In this document: positions 35,301 through 42,674 of the stretch, piece by piece
Layout of the letters: each line of letters opens with the position of its first letter
Numbering within the stretch: position 1 is the stretch's first letter
NCBI GenBank assembly: GCA_013298625.1
Contig: JAAFIF010000061.1
Location: 1 to 60,346 of the forward strand
Source of the DNA: Myxococcales bacterium
GTDB taxonomy: Bacteria; Myxococcota_A; Polyangia; Polyangiales; Ga0077539
Length of the DNA stretch: 60,346 bases
Reading direction: 5' to 3'
The notes under the pieces: generated by a model
Seen by the model: only the letters and a program-made list of their open reading frames with translations
The model's database searches: none
Told to the model about the DNA's origin: nothing
Position numbers and translations under genes: made by a program

Positions 35301-37838
35301 TCGAAACGACAACGCGACCTTGGTCGCCGGGTCCTCTGCGCGATCGGCGGCGGTGCCGAGCACGTCGACGAGCCCTTCGAAATCGTTGGACTCGGCGTAC
35401 ATCGCCTCGAGCGCGTCCCAGTCACCAGCCGCCGTGTACGCCTCGCGAAGCACGCGCAGCGCCTTGGGCTGACCAGGCTTCACCTCGAGCACGCGGCGCC
35501 ACGTCGCGACGCTCTTGCCGTTGTCCTCCAAGCGCTCGCCGTACACCGCGCCGAGCTTCATCAGCACGTTGGCGCGCGTCTCGTCGTCGCTCGACTCGAC
35601 CGCGCGGCGCTCGAGCACCTCGGCGAGCCCTGCCCAGTCCTTTTCGCGCTCGGTGAGCTTCTCGAGCGCGTCGAGCGCGCCCGGCGTTTGCGCGTCGAGC
35701 GCGAGCGCCTCGCGCCACACGATGATGGCGTCCGCCGGAGAGTTGAGCTTCTCGGCCGCGAGGCGAGCGCTCTCGACGAGCGCGTCGCGCTGCGCGGTGC
35801 CCGAGAGCGTCGCGGCCTCTTTGCGAAGCACGTCGAACAGCGGGCGCCACGCGCGGCGCTTGGTGTACAGGTCCTTCAGCTCGACGATCGCGTCGGCGTT
35901 GCCCGGATCGATCGCGAGGATCTGCTCGAGGGGCTTGGTCGCGTTGTTGACGTTGTTGAAGCGCTCGACCCAAATGCCCGCGATTCGACGCAGCAGATTG
36001 ATCTTCTCGAACGGCGCTTCGGTGTGCTCGACCTGCTGATCGAGGACCTTGATCAAGTCCGTGTGGCGGCCGAGCTTCTCGTACGATTGTCCCAGCGAGA
36101 CGAGCGTCGGAAGATCTCCCGGCGAGAGCGTGAGGATGGCCTGGTAGGTCTGAACGACCATCGGCTCGAGCCCCATCTTCTCTTGGTAGACCTCGGCCAT
36201 CTCGCGAAGGATGTCCAACCTGCGCGGGAGCGTGGCGGCGTCGCCGACGGCCTTCGCGCCGCCGAGCCCTTCGAGCTCTTGGCGGAGCAGCTCGATGAGG
36301 TTGTTCCACCGGCCGGTCTGAGAGTAGAGGCGGTGGAGCGACTCGCGCGCGGTGCTGTCGTTGGCGTCGAGGCGAAGCACGCCCTTCCACGCGTCGACAG
36401 CCTTGTCGGCCTGCCCTGCTTGCTCGAACTGTCGAGCGATGTCGATCGCCATCGCGAGCTTCTGCCCCGACGGCGCGGGGCCCTTCGCCGCGGGCGCAGC
36501 CGGCTTCGGCGCGGGAGCAGGCGTGGACGGGATCGGCCTGGCGGCCTCGACCACCGGCGCAACCGCCACGGGCGCGGGCGTCGGAGCAGGCGCTTCGGCC
36601 GCCGCGGGCTCTGGCTCTGGCGCCGGCGTGATCACTGGAACGGCTGCGGCCTTCGGCAGCTCGATCACCTCGATGCTGTGCGACGGCGCCTTGGGCGGCA
36701 GCGACGCGGGCGACGGCGAGTCGATCTCGATCTCTTCGACCGCCTCGCCGCCCTCTTCGACAACGATGTCTGCGCCGTCATCGCTCGCAGCTGCGGCGCC
36801 GTCGTCCATGAACATGCTCGCCGGGTTCTCGTCGAAGAACGTCTTGGCGAGCGGGTGCCCGGGGTTCACCGCGCTGAGCTTCTGAAAGTACGGAAACGCC
36901 GCGCGAGGGTCGTTGCGCACTCTCCAGTGCGTCATGCCGACCTGCACGATCAGCCCGACGTCTCGGTCGTTGCCCGGCAGTCGCAGCTGCTCTTCGTAGA
37001 GCTTCACGAGGTCGTCCTGGCGATCTTGCTCCGAGAGCAAGTGCACGAGGAAGCGATTGCCGTCGCGGTTGGCCGGGTCTGCCTTGAGCACCGCGCGGTA
37101 GCAACGCTCGGCTCCAGCGAGGTCGCGACGCTTCGCCGCGTGCGTGCGCGCCGCGCGCAGCAACAAGTTGCACTTCGTCCCGCGGTCGGAGATCGCCTCG
37201 GCGCTGCGCTCGAGGTGCCGAGCGAGGTCGTCCCAGCGGTCGCCGCGACGGCGAAGCACGCGCTCGTACAACGAAATCGCTCGCGCGTTGGAGGGGTCCA
37301 CGCTGAGCGCCTCGTTGAAGAGCGTGTCGGCGTCCTTGTCGCGCCCCTTGCCCTTGTACTGAAGGATCACGCCCGCGGCGCTGGCGAGGTGCGAGGCGAT
37401 CTGCACCACGTCGCCGGTCTCTTCAGCGAGCTTCTTGAAGGCCGCGACGAGCTCCTTCCACTTGTCTTTCTTCAGCGCGATGCGCGTCGCGCTCTCGGCC
37501 GCCTCGGGGTCGCTCTTGGCCGACTCGAGCGCCGCCAGCGCCGAGCGGTCATCGAGCAACTCTTCTTCGAGCAGCTTCGCTCGCTCTCGGACGAGCGCGA
37601 CGCGCGAGGCTTCGGAGCCCGCGACCATCGACTCGACGTCGAGCAAGCGAGCGCCCGCCTCGGCTTCACCACGATCGAGCAACGAGCGCCTCGCGGCCTC
37701 GAGCGCGCTTCGGCCTTCATCGCCGAGCTGGCCCAAGTCACCGCCGATCGCCCGCTCTTCGAGCTGCGACCAGGCACCTTCGTTCTCCGGATCGTCGAGC
37801 AGGACCCCCAAAAGCTTCCGCACCGACTCTGCGCTCAT
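26346..37838 (-). CDS. Giant TPR-repeat protein, 3830 residues
   Basis: A 3830-residue protein with no signal peptide or membrane segment. Residues 1-340 are helical TPR-like repeats. Residues about 345-455 are an acidic, then Ala/Pro/Glu-rich linker. From about 460 to the end is a regular solenoid with a period near 70 residues, roughly 45 or more copies. Each copy follows 'ALEALIRLYERGEHWRELVDSL', then 'R..LRLRAA..L.ERL', then 'AI.LY...L..DP'. That is two helical hairpins per unit, as in tandem TPRs, and such a protein should be a very long scaffold for protein contacts in the cytoplasm. ATG 37838 has GGGGA 13 bases upstream. The frame is intact over 11.5 kb, so it is under selection. I do not recognise a named orthologue. 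Confidence 0.9.
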   Translation of the reverse strand: MSAESVRKLLGVLLDDPENEGAWSQLEERAIGGDLGQLGDEGRSALEAARRSLLDRGEAEAGARLLDVESMVAGSEASRVALVRERAKLLEEELLDDRSALAALESAKSDPEAAESATRIALKKDKWKELVAAFKKLAEETGDVVQIASHLASAAGVILQYKGKGRDKDADTLFNEALSVDPSNARAISLYERVLRRRGDRWDDLARHLERSAEAISDRGTKCNLLLRAARTHAAKRRDLAGAERCYRAVLKADPANRDGNRFLVHLLSEQDRQDDLVKLYEEQLRLPGNDRDVGLIVQVGMTHWRVRNDPRAAFPYFQKLSAVNPGHPLAKTFFDENPASMFMDDGAAAASDDGADIVVEEGGEAVEEIEIDSPSPASLPPKAPSHSIEVIELPKAAAVPVITPAPEPEPAAAEAPAPTPAPVAVAPVVEAARPIPSTPAPAPKPAAPAAKGPAPSGQKLAMAIDIARQFEQAGQADKAVDAWKGVLRLDANDSTARESLHRLYSQTGRWNNLIELLRQELEGLGGAKAVGDAATLPRRLDILREMAEVYQEKMGLEPMVVQTYQAILTLSPGDLPTLVSLGQSYEKLGRHTDLIKVLDQQVEHTEAPFEKINLLRRIAGIWVERFNNVNNATKPLEQILAIDPGNADAIVELKDLYTKRRAWRPLFDVLRKEAATLSGTAQRDALVESARLAAEKLNSPADAIIVWREALALDAQTPGALDALEKLTEREKDWAGLAEVLERRAVESSDDETRANVLMKLGAVYGERLEDNGKSVATWRRVLEVKPGQPKALRVLREAYTAAGDWDALEAMYAESNDFEGLVDVLGTAADRAEDPATKVALSFRAAGIYEQKLGQPARAFRSYERVLSVEPKNARAATALVPIYQGDEKWARLASMHEILLETTAPDDTARALELLEKLRELSSTKLHDRGAAFRWALRAFQLRPEDIALETSLERSAADAGAWREFVAALDARASNVDESERARLRDKAAEVEADHLDAIDAAIARYQGALSTASDKDVVIERLDGLLRRAAQWDALRKLFDHRLASSEGASRRQLLADVAEIEETALSEPESAAARYRSILELDAEDRSALEALSRLANAGSRWEELAALLDQRKKLAEGDARAELAFELGKLQLEKLSRPDAAIESFKNALALVPHHAHSLASLETLLRSETHRVTAAAILEPEFEATAQPQKLAWALQILLDASTDPADRKTLALRLAEVFGQRLSDPVAGFELVRAIFTEQPADEELAAAVDQLAQQSGGDEKFVSTLGQLFDRTDLATETRIALAKRAAVVLDDRLGRADDAERFHRAVVDAGGVPTTSLERLRALYQQRERWTDLRSLHATWISRTDSDAEKVELLAQDAQLAEEVLAQPAAAIEQYQQIRAIDAGNKDALAALERLLGQHERWSDLDALYTQWLDVEPERAQELKFRRAKLRAHKMGAFELALADLESVVTDAPQDAGAREELEALVASQPAVRQRAGAVLEHLYEGDNNASNLVRMLRVRLEGTEDASGRSSLYRRIAELAETQLGDGAGAFEAMSQALAADPASENNRADLARLAEVANSNPAAAEVMLRAAEDPRAADAAIPLLRTVAEIYDERLGDLPRAERVHKRLLELAKDDVDVRRASAEALERIYGALTNPAGLVEALLLRAELESDGDARREIFARAGELQETELRDVTAAIRSHRSRLDIDPTDSAALEALIRLYERGEHWRELVDSLKSAAELSNDPAEQKSLRLRAASVLVERLSAREEAINLYNDVLGSFGPDRAVHRALMALFESTSRWTDLLDVIEKDLEIAESDSDRLSLIVRAAELRRLRTNEPLRAIDGYRDALDIDRSDATARSALETMLGEGAGEGVPVAAARALSPVYEGEAKWDALVRVLDRIATDTDDEDERRRSLTRAAEVCDLELRAPDRAYSYAARELRLSLSDSEVASKLDALERLSRAANLQAEHARTLKEIAPDLGDADLQLSSFMRVAELSRDSLNDNAAAREYFEKALELRPDHGPALDALESLHESTGASEALLQVLRSKTDLAVEDGQRRALLHKQARVSEEKLNDRAAAARSYESVLEMGFDRDAANALERIYEVEQRWTDLSSLYESQLSQPSADEVSLYHRLGVVAATRLDEPDRAIDYFREVLTRRADHSETVTALEQLGAREGFGARVAEMLEPVYLGREDWPKVVSAIETRIAAAEDPLERRALLGRLGALYEESMEDLDKGLDTYARMFREDVRDRDGWEVVGRLARLLNRQDRQAEIYASGLATVESDDETTAELSFTTAKLFDENGKDAESAKKHYRRALAFDPQNQGVFVALESLLNRQRAYSELDVLYGEAAEQAPDPARQREVLLKKADIQERSLNDAEAAIATFRQVLDVEPSDAVATARLDALLTATSNWRDLAELTERRVDDAVDSNERAALRIRLAGIRAGHLEDASGAVDALEAVVLERPDQQQAIAALEQLADKNPDLRQRIVEILEPLYRNLDSWSKLVVVLNARLASATDVSDRVQILREIAALKESRANDVAGAFSAYASAFVADPNDLESRQNIDRLAASHKLWDDLVRTYESAIAATTDSTVQVDLLRAVAETHDQQRDAPRDAIAAWERMFAIDDTQTDALDQLQNLHVLLSDWDGLVSVLERKAEREMDDQVRVGLLHEIGEYQFHMIGNPAAAIHAYRRALDADPTDAIALEALDDLYSNANDSRALADILAQRLDVEAEADGRRTLALRLGKLYEGALDDKAQAIDAYKRALDDAPTDTEALLALERLYSATNAHQDLLDNLQTQSNLAADEAARNAIRLRVGKLQSTELSDAAAALETYRDVLGSDRANATAIQAVRALADDAQLRADATALLEPLLREQSRWDELASVLELKITTVDEPYTKRDELRALASVHESGRNDPASAFDAFKRAAHEDPAHAETLADIERIAASLNRWSDVASIYEDEASSVSDSLVARDLAVRAAHIARDRLQDDTRAIASFRQALSQGDDDTILASLEDIYGRNNRWDDAADIIERRVALAGDPAQLDPLEIRLATVRLERFNKPDAALSALRNITERSPSNAEALTALEKLLQTASVRGDAMDALENAYTTLDDSQKLAWLKQLRVEDTRDAGDRVRLLMDLSRLREERLNDAAGALRAVLDAFAVDPSDDSTLAEIERLASASGRWADTRGVVESALSAHPSIDSSTRAALNVRAAQWYRDQLQDDGSAEARLNDALAVDPERSEALEMLELIHRAPNRERDLVATLRRRAEIELDVSEKKRMLREAASVAESKLGSVEIAGDVMKSLLDADDSDVDALEQLARLRGLQSKHEEVADLLGRRARLVDDPAVATTLRRQVAELYAGPINDVDRAIAAYREMLEFDPNDLSTREAVEQLLERTGKHRELEDALRSRVDNAMSADERNATRVRLARLAEQHFKQPDRAMTYLREVLDESPTHADAGAELERLYTTAKRWSDLSDLLERRAQDCADAGDSAGELSALVRIGELNERELKQRARAVELYERVLERDPNHVGALAAVARLAEADSQWERAAEMLDRVLQLAQPGAEGADAALRLAAIRIDRLKDEARGEAALRRALELDATNRVALDRLKALAQKRNDARMLAEVLGHDISITTETAKKVALHKELAVVARDRLADPSMAATQFEQARALAPEDKDLLLPLVDVYIAAGRQRDAVPVIEAIIASFGTRRSKELATWHHRLGQALEALGDNTAALAQFDAAFKIDLTNVSILRDLGLLCYKAGDLERAQKTFRALLLQKLDANSGISKADVYFYLGDTLRQQNDVPKAIGMLDRALEAEKGHPRAAELLAKLKGG

Positions 37839-38600
37839 CGATCAATGTCCCCTTCGGCCTCCGTTGGGCGCAGCAGCACCCACACGGGGAGTGGAAGTTC
37901 GATCGCTCGCGTCGACCCAGATCGCTCCCTCGTGCAGGGGCTCCGCTCCCGGCGAGCCCGTAGAGTCTGAACCGACACGCTCATGCATGGTTGCAGGATG
38001 TGTGTCGCAGGCTCGAACCGAAGCGCGCCTCCGGTCGTGCTGCTCGTGCCCTGCCGCACACCGGGTCTTCGAACCCAGCGACGGAGTAGCAACCAGTAGA
38101 CGAAACCGGGGAGCGTGCGGTGGGTGGCGGAACACCGCGCGACGAACCGATCGTGGTTGACGAAAGCACCGGGAAGCTAACGCACCAAACGCCACGCTCA
38201 CAAGGGAAAACCTCTCGTACAACCGCTGGGTTTGCGCCGCGAAACACCGTGATTTCGCCCCGCTGAAATGTGCTGTTTTCTTGACGGTGCTGCGCGGCCG
38301 CTGGTACCCGGCGACGTTCCTTGAGTTTCGTCATCCCGACGTCGGGACCCGTCGAGCGAGCACGCGAGCTGAACACTCGTCGAGGCGCGAGACGGTCCCA
38401 GCGCGATGGTGTCCTTACAGACACACCGCGCGCGGCGCTCGGGACCCTGCGCTCTCAGCGGCTCTGGTGAAGAGCGCCGCTGAAATCACAGGGAAGAACG
38501 ATGATGGTCGTGGATCGCGCCGCTCGGCACGGCGCGTGCGGATGGTGAGTCGGACGGTCGCAGCAGCGCTGCGCCGGTCAGAGTTTCGGAGGAACGAGCC
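37839..38600. other. Intergenic region of 762 bases upstream of ddl and the giant TPR gene
   Basis: The divergent promoters of the TPR gene (minus) and ddl (plus) must lie here. I see no credible gene. A plus-strand frame at 38281-38604 overlaps the ddl start and is Arg-rich. The stretch holds a perfect 14-base palindrome (38334-38347), TTGACG hexamers at 38157 and 38281 without convincing -10 partners, and a repeated CCGCTGAAAT at about 38260 and 38477. A T-loop-like TTCGAA near 38068 does not belong to a foldable tRNA. Confidence 0.55.
38334..38347. promoter_or_regulatory. Perfect 14-base palindrome upstream of ddl
   Basis: TCCCGACGTCGGGA is its own reverse complement. It lies about 250 bases before the ddl start in a divergent region, a plausible operator position. 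As RNA it would have no loop, so a protein-binding DNA site is the better reading. No known consensus matches. Confidence 0.35.
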
Positions 38601-39563
38601 ATGAAGCGAATCGGCGTATTGCTCGGCGGTCTGTCGTCGGAGCGGGACATTTCACTGCGCACCGGAGAAGCGGTGGTCGAGGCGCTGCGCTCGCGCGGCC
38701 ACGACGTCGTCCCTGTGTATGTCGACCGAGACCTCGATCGCGCCCTGCGCGCGACGCCCATCGACGTCGCCTTTCTGGCGCTGCACGGGCGGTACGGCGA
38801 GGACGGTTGCGTCCAAGGGCTGCTCGAGTGCATGGGCGTCCCGTACACGGGCTCGGGCGTGCTCTCGAGCGCGCTGGCCATGGACAAGCTCAAGGCCAAA
38901 GAGCTCTTCCGTCTGCACAACGTCCCGACGGCGCCCTACTACACGTTCGAGGGAGCGCTCACCAACGCAGAGCTCGAAGAGCGTCACGGCTCCTTCGGCT
39001 TCCCCGTGGTGGTCAAGCCGCGTCGCGAAGGGTCGTCCATCGGCATCTCGCGCGCCAACAGCTTCGAAGAGCTGCGCGTCGCCGTCGAAGCCGCGCGCAA
39101 GCACGACGATGGCGTGCTCGTCGAGCGCTTCATCAAGGGCCGCGAGGTGCACGTCGGCATCGTCAACGGCCGCGTCCTCGGCGCGATCGAGGTCGTTCCG
39201 AAGCGCGCGATGTTCGACTTTCAGGCCAAGTACACCAAGGGGATGACCGAGTATTTCTACCCGGCTCGCCTCGCCCCCACGCGCTACCAGGGCGTGCTTC
39301 GCCTCGCCGAACGCGCCGCGCAGTCCCTCGGCTGCACGGGCGCCGTGCGCGTCGACATGATCGTCACCGAAGGCGAAAACGAGTACGTGCTCGAAGTGAA
39401 CACGACGCCAGGGCTCACCCCCACGTCGCTGCTCCCCAAGATCGCCGCCGGCTGCGGCATCGACTTCGCCACGCTCTGCGAAGAGATCCTCTCGACCGCC
39501 CGCCTCAGCTACGGCGTCGCCAAGCCCGCTTCGACGCGCCCCTCGGCGATCGCCGAAGCGTGA
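38601..39563 (+). CDS. ddl: D-alanine--D-alanine ligase
   Basis: A 320-residue ATP-grasp enzyme that joins two D-alanines for the peptidoglycan stem peptide. N-terminal 'VLLGGLSSERDISLRTG' and 'ALHGRYGEDGCVQGLLE' are Ddl signatures. The ATP-grasp part shows 'PVVVKPRREGSSIGIS' and 'VLVERFIKGREVHVGI', and the metal site is near 'EYVLEVNTTPGLTPTSLLPK'. The length is typical. ATG 38601 has GGAGG nine bases before it, an excellent site. No mur or fts genes flank it, so it lies outside the usual division cluster. It is convergent with the ECF sigma factor gene, with a 123-base gap and no clear terminator. Confidence 0.96.
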   Translation: MKRIGVLLGGLSSERDISLRTGEAVVEALRSRGHDVVPVYVDRDLDRALRATPIDVAFLALHGRYGEDGCVQGLLECMGVPYTGSGVLSSALAMDKLKAKELFRLHNVPTAPYYTFEGALTNAELEERHGSFGFPVVVKPRREGSSIGISRANSFEELRVAVEAARKHDDGVLVERFIKGREVHVGIVNGRVLGAIEVVPKRAMFDFQAKYTKGMTEYFYPARLAPTRYQGVLRLAERAAQSLGCTGAVRVDMIVTEGENEYVLEVNTTPGLTPTSLLPKIAAGCGIDFATLCEEILSTARLSYGVAKPASTRPSAIAEA

Positions 39564-39686
39564 TCGCTGCGCGGGTCGCTCGCTGAACGCACCGGGGGGG
39601 TTTGATGCTCCGCTTCGCGCGCTCGCGCTCCGTCGCGTTGCTAGTCCTGCCCGCGCGCCCAACGAAGCTCTGCCCCCTGTGACCGT

Positions 39687-40256
39687 TCAGGCCGCTTCGC
39701 GCAGCTCTTCGGGCAGCTCGCGCCCGAGCTTCGGAGCGAGCTTCTTGGCCAACATCCGACGCGCGCGGTGCAGTCGAGACATCACCGTTCCGATCGGACA
39801 CCCGAGGGTGTCGGCGATCTCGCGATACGACAGCTCTGCGATGTCTGCGAGCACGATCACCGCACGAAATTCAGGAGAAAGCTCGTCGAGCGCGCCCTGC
39901 ACCGTGCGGCCGAGGCCCTGCACCACCACACCACCGTCGCGCTCTCCGACGCGCGTGTCGTACTCGCTCACGAACAGGTCCGTCTTCGACGGGTCCGCCT
40001 CGACGTCGAGCGCCTTGCGCTCGCGCTTCTTGCGACGATACCCGCTCACAAACGCGTTGAACTGAATGCGATGCAGCCACGCGCGGAGGTTCGTCCCGCT
40101 CTCGAAGCGATCCCACCCCTGGTAGGCTAAGAGCAGCGCGTCCTGCACCAGGTCGCTCGCGTCGCTCGCCGAGCCGGTGAGCCTCATCGCAGTTGCATAC
40201 AGTCCGTCGAGAGCAGGCTCGATCGCTCGTGAAAACTCGATCCGGCGGTTGTTCAT
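39687..40256 (-). CDS. ECF-type RNA polymerase sigma factor
   Basis: A 189-residue sigma-70-family protein with region 2 ('LYATAMRLTGSASDASDLVQ', 'NLRAWLHRIQFNAFVSGYRR') and region 4 ('LSPEFRAVIVLADIAELSYR', 'GCPIGTVMSRLHRARRML'). Regions 1.1 and 3 are missing, so it is an extracytoplasmic-function type. There are two adjacent ATGs; the second (40256) has GGAGG five bases before it and is preferred. Most ECF factors are encoded beside an anti-sigma factor. Here the downstream neighbour is convergent ddl and the upstream one is nnr, so no obvious anti-sigma is present. Control may be transcriptional or through a distant partner. The target regulon is unknown. Confidence 0.92.
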   Translation of the reverse strand: MNNRRIEFSRAIEPALDGLYATAMRLTGSASDASDLVQDALLLAYQGWDRFESGTNLRAWLHRIQFNAFVSGYRRKKRERKALDVEADPSKTDLFVSEYDTRVGERDGGVVVQGLGRTVQGALDELSPEFRAVIVLADIAELSYREIADTLGCPIGTVMSRLHRARRMLAKKLAPKLGRELPEELREAA

Positions 40257-40409
40257 CATGGCCTCCGTGACGAGCACACACTCTTCAAGCGTCGGGCCAA
40301 CCCTCGAAACACAGGCAAATTGCAGCGAATCGCGGAGATGACGCGTCAGGGCAGACACAGCCCTCGTGTCACTCTGTCCCCGCCCTTCGCGCGGCCCGGT
40401 GACAATCCG

Positions 40410-41903
40410 TCACTGCGCGTCGAGCACAGCGCCGACGTGATCGGCGATCTCGCTCGCCAGCGCCCCGCGCGTCGCGCCCCGCTGCAAGCGCAGCCGCGCG
40501 CCCGCGTGGCCGTGAGCCCACACGGCCTCGATGGCAGCCTCGTGCCACGCGTTTGCGTCTCGCTCTCGGTCCGCCATGCGCGCCGCGACAACGCCTGCGA
40601 GCACGTCGCCGCTTCCTGCGACGGCCAACGTCGGCTCGGCGACCGCCACGATCCACGCGGTCGCAGTCCGGTGCGCGATCACCGTCCCGGCGCCCTTCAG
40701 CACCGCGACGCAGTGATATTTCGCTGCGATTTTTCTCGCAGAATCGACGCGGTCGCCGTTGATCTCGTCCGCCGTGTCGACCCCGAGCAGCCGCGCCGCT
40801 TCGAGCGGGTGCGGCGTCACGATCACGTGGTTGGACCGAGGAGCCTCGCCGCGCTCGGCGAGCAATGTGAGCGCGTCGCCGTCCAGCACCAGCGCGCGCG
40901 CCGTCTCGAGCGCCGCGTCGAGCGCGGATTTCGCCCACGCGTCGCGGCCGAGCCCTGGCCCCACCACGACGCAGTCTGCGCGCGCGCACTGCTCGCGGAG
41001 CTGCGCAGCGCACTGCCGCTCGTCCGTCGAGAGCGCCAGGGTCATCGTCTCGAGCACCGCGGGCTGCGCGATCGACGCGCGCGTGGCGAGCGTCACGAGC
41101 CCGGCTCCTGCGCGGTGCGCGCCGAGCGCGGTGAGCCAGCCGGCGCCTGCTGTGCCCGCGCTGCCGCCGACGATGAGCACGCGTCCCGCCACGCCCTTGT
41201 GCGCGTCGAGCGCGCGCGGGGTCACGCTCACGCCCGAGACCAGCCAGCGATCGCACTCGGCCACCGGAGCGACCGCGCCGAGGTGCACCACCCTCACCTC
41301 GCCCGCGAGCGTCGCGCCGTCGCCCGTATGCAAGCCCGGCTTCGAGGTGCCAAACGTGAGCGTCACGTCCGCGCGCACGCACGGGCCGAGCGCCTTGCCG
41401 GTGTCTGCGTCGAGGCCCGACGGAACATCCAGCGCCACCACGAATCGCCCTGCAAATTGCCGGATGATCGCCTCGGTCGCCTCGTCGAGCGCGCTGCGCA
41501 GGCCCGTTCCGAACAGCGCGTCGACCACCAGCGGAGCGGCGATCGCCGTGTCCCACGCGGGCGCGATCACCGCGCTCGAGTCCGACGCGACGAGCGCGCT
41601 GTGCATGATCGCCGCGTCTCCGGTCCAGCGAGACGGGTCGAAGAGCGAGAGCACCCGCACCTCGAGCCCGTGCAAGAGCAAGTGCCGCGCGACGACGAGG
41701 CCGTCTCCGCCGTTGTTTCCCGGGCCGCACACGACGTCGACCCGGTGGATCCCGCGCGAGCGCGCGAGCTGCAAGACGTGCTCGGCCGCGCCTCGACCGG
41801 CGTTCTCCATGAGCAGCGCCGTGCTCATCCCGCGCGAGGCGAGCGCGCGATCGACCTCACGCGACTGCGCGCGATCGAGCAGCGGCGCCGTGTGGATCGT
41901 CAT
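40410..41903 (-). CDS. nnr: Bifunctional NAD(P)H-hydrate epimerase/dehydratase
   Basis: A 497-residue fusion that repairs damaged NAD(P)H hydrates. The N-terminal half is the epimerase NnrE ('VVCGPGNNGGDGLVVARHLL', 'VALDVPSGLDADTGKALG'). The C-terminal half is the ADP-dependent dehydratase NnrD ('DAHKGVAGRVLIVGGSAGTA', 'VIVTPHPLEAARLLG', 'VAGSGDVLAGVVAARM'). Both halves are complete, so the enzyme should be active in the cytoplasm. ATG 41903 overlaps the pdxJ stop by four bases (ATGA), implying translational coupling. The pdxJ-nnr pairing puts cofactor synthesis beside cofactor repair. The short gap downstream to the sigma gene has a weak hairpin at about 40354-40370. Confidence 0.95.
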   Translation of the reverse strand: MTIHTAPLLDRAQSREVDRALASRGMSTALLMENAGRGAAEHVLQLARSRGIHRVDVVCGPGNNGGDGLVVARHLLLHGLEVRVLSLFDPSRWTGDAAIMHSALVASDSSAVIAPAWDTAIAAPLVVDALFGTGLRSALDEATEAIIRQFAGRFVVALDVPSGLDADTGKALGPCVRADVTLTFGTSKPGLHTGDGATLAGEVRVVHLGAVAPVAECDRWLVSGVSVTPRALDAHKGVAGRVLIVGGSAGTAGAGWLTALGAHRAGAGLVTLATRASIAQPAVLETMTLALSTDERQCAAQLREQCARADCVVVGPGLGRDAWAKSALDAALETARALVLDGDALTLLAERGEAPRSNHVIVTPHPLEAARLLGVDTADEINGDRVDSARKIAAKYHCVAVLKGAGTVIAHRTATAWIVAVAEPTLAVAGSGDVLAGVVAARMADRERDANAWHEAAIEAVWAHGHAGARLRLQRGATRGALASEIADHVGAVLDAQ

Positions 41904-42637
41904 CGACCCGCACCGCTTCGCCCGCGGTACATCGCATCCAACATCGCGCGCACAGCGCCGTCGAAGCCCGAGATCACCGCGTCCGCCACGATGGCGTGCC
42001 CGATGTTGAGCTCGACGCACGCGGGGATCGCCGCGATGGGACCGACGTTCTCTCGCGTGAGCCCGTGGCCCGCCGCGACGCGCAGCCCTCGCCCCGCCGC
42101 GTGCGCCGCGCCCTTCGCGAGCGCGAGCAGCTGCGACGCGCGACGGCCCGCGGGCTCGTGCGCGTACTCGCCGGTGTGCAGCTCGATCTGCACCGCGCCC
42201 ACCTCGGCGCTCGCGTCGATCTGCGCGGGGTCCGGGGCGATGAATAGCGACACACGAATTCCCACCGACGAGAGCGCGCGCACGCAGCGCTCGATGTGCG
42301 CCCGCTGCCCGAGGACGTCGAGGCCCCCTTCGGTCGTGCGCTCTTCGCGGCGCTCGGGGACGAGCGTCACGTGGTGCGGGCGCGTGGCGATCGCGATCGC
42401 GATCATCTCGTCCGTCGCGGCCATCTCGAGGTTGAACGTCCCTTGCACGACCTCGCGCAGCACCCGGATGTCCCGGTCGTTGACGTGCCGACGGTCCTCG
42501 CGCAGGTGCGCGGTGATCCCGTGCGCGCCGGCGCGCTCTGCGGCGAGCGCGGCTTCGACCGGGTCGGGATAGCGCGTCCCGCGCGCCTGTCTCAGGGTTG
42601 CGACGTGATCGATGTTGACGTGCAGCGCGATGTCCAT
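41900..42637 (-). CDS. pdxJ: Pyridoxine 5'-phosphate synthase
   Basis: A 245-residue TIM-barrel enzyme that condenses 1-deoxyxylulose-5-phosphate with 3-amino-2-oxopropyl phosphate to pyridoxine phosphate, the last ring-forming step of the DXP-dependent vitamin B6 route. Signatures are 'LHVNIDHVATLRQARGT', 'GITAHLREDRRHVNDRDI', 'FNLEMAAT', 'TLVPERREERTTEGGLDV' and 'GHGLTRENV'. Length and order are standard. It sits in a minus-strand run after the acyl-CoA dehydrogenase gene (37-base gap) and overlaps nnr by four bases. Several PLP enzymes in this window would need its product. Confidence 0.97.
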   Translation of the reverse strand: MDIALHVNIDHVATLRQARGTRYPDPVEAALAAERAGAHGITAHLREDRRHVNDRDIRVLREVVQGTFNLEMAATDEMIAIAIATRPHHVTLVPERREERTTEGGLDVLGQRAHIERCVRALSSVGIRVSLFIAPDPAQIDASAEVGAVQIELHTGEYAHEPAGRRASQLLALAKGAAHAAGRGLRVAAGHGLTRENVGPIAAIPACVELNIGHAIVADAVISGFDGAVRAMLDAMYRGRSGAGR

Positions 42638-42674
42638 GCGGTGCGCGGGTTGTAGTGCCCGCGCGGCGCGGCGG

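Noticed and set aside
31662..37970. Very long plus-strand open frame (about 2100 codons) opposite the giant TPR gene
   Set aside because: It is antisense to a regular TPR repeat. High G+C makes stops rare on the opposite strand, and the translation is Arg/Glu/Leu-rich without domains.
38050..38100. T-loop-like GGTTCGAA with a nearby CCA on one strand
   Set aside because: The stem is weak, the loop has eight bases and no D-arm or anticodon arm can be folded, so it is not a tRNA.
38281..38604. Small plus-strand frame ending inside the ddl start
   Set aside because: Arg-rich, no ribosome-binding site, and ddl has an excellent site that overlaps its end.
40354..40370. Weak hairpin (GACAC/GTGTC) after nnr as a terminator
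   Set aside because: Only five pairs with a seven-base loop and no T-tract; not convincing enough to list as a feature.
40320..42572. Plus-strand frame of about 750 codons over nnr and pdxJ
   Set aside because: Both minus-strand genes have full family signatures; this is their shadow.
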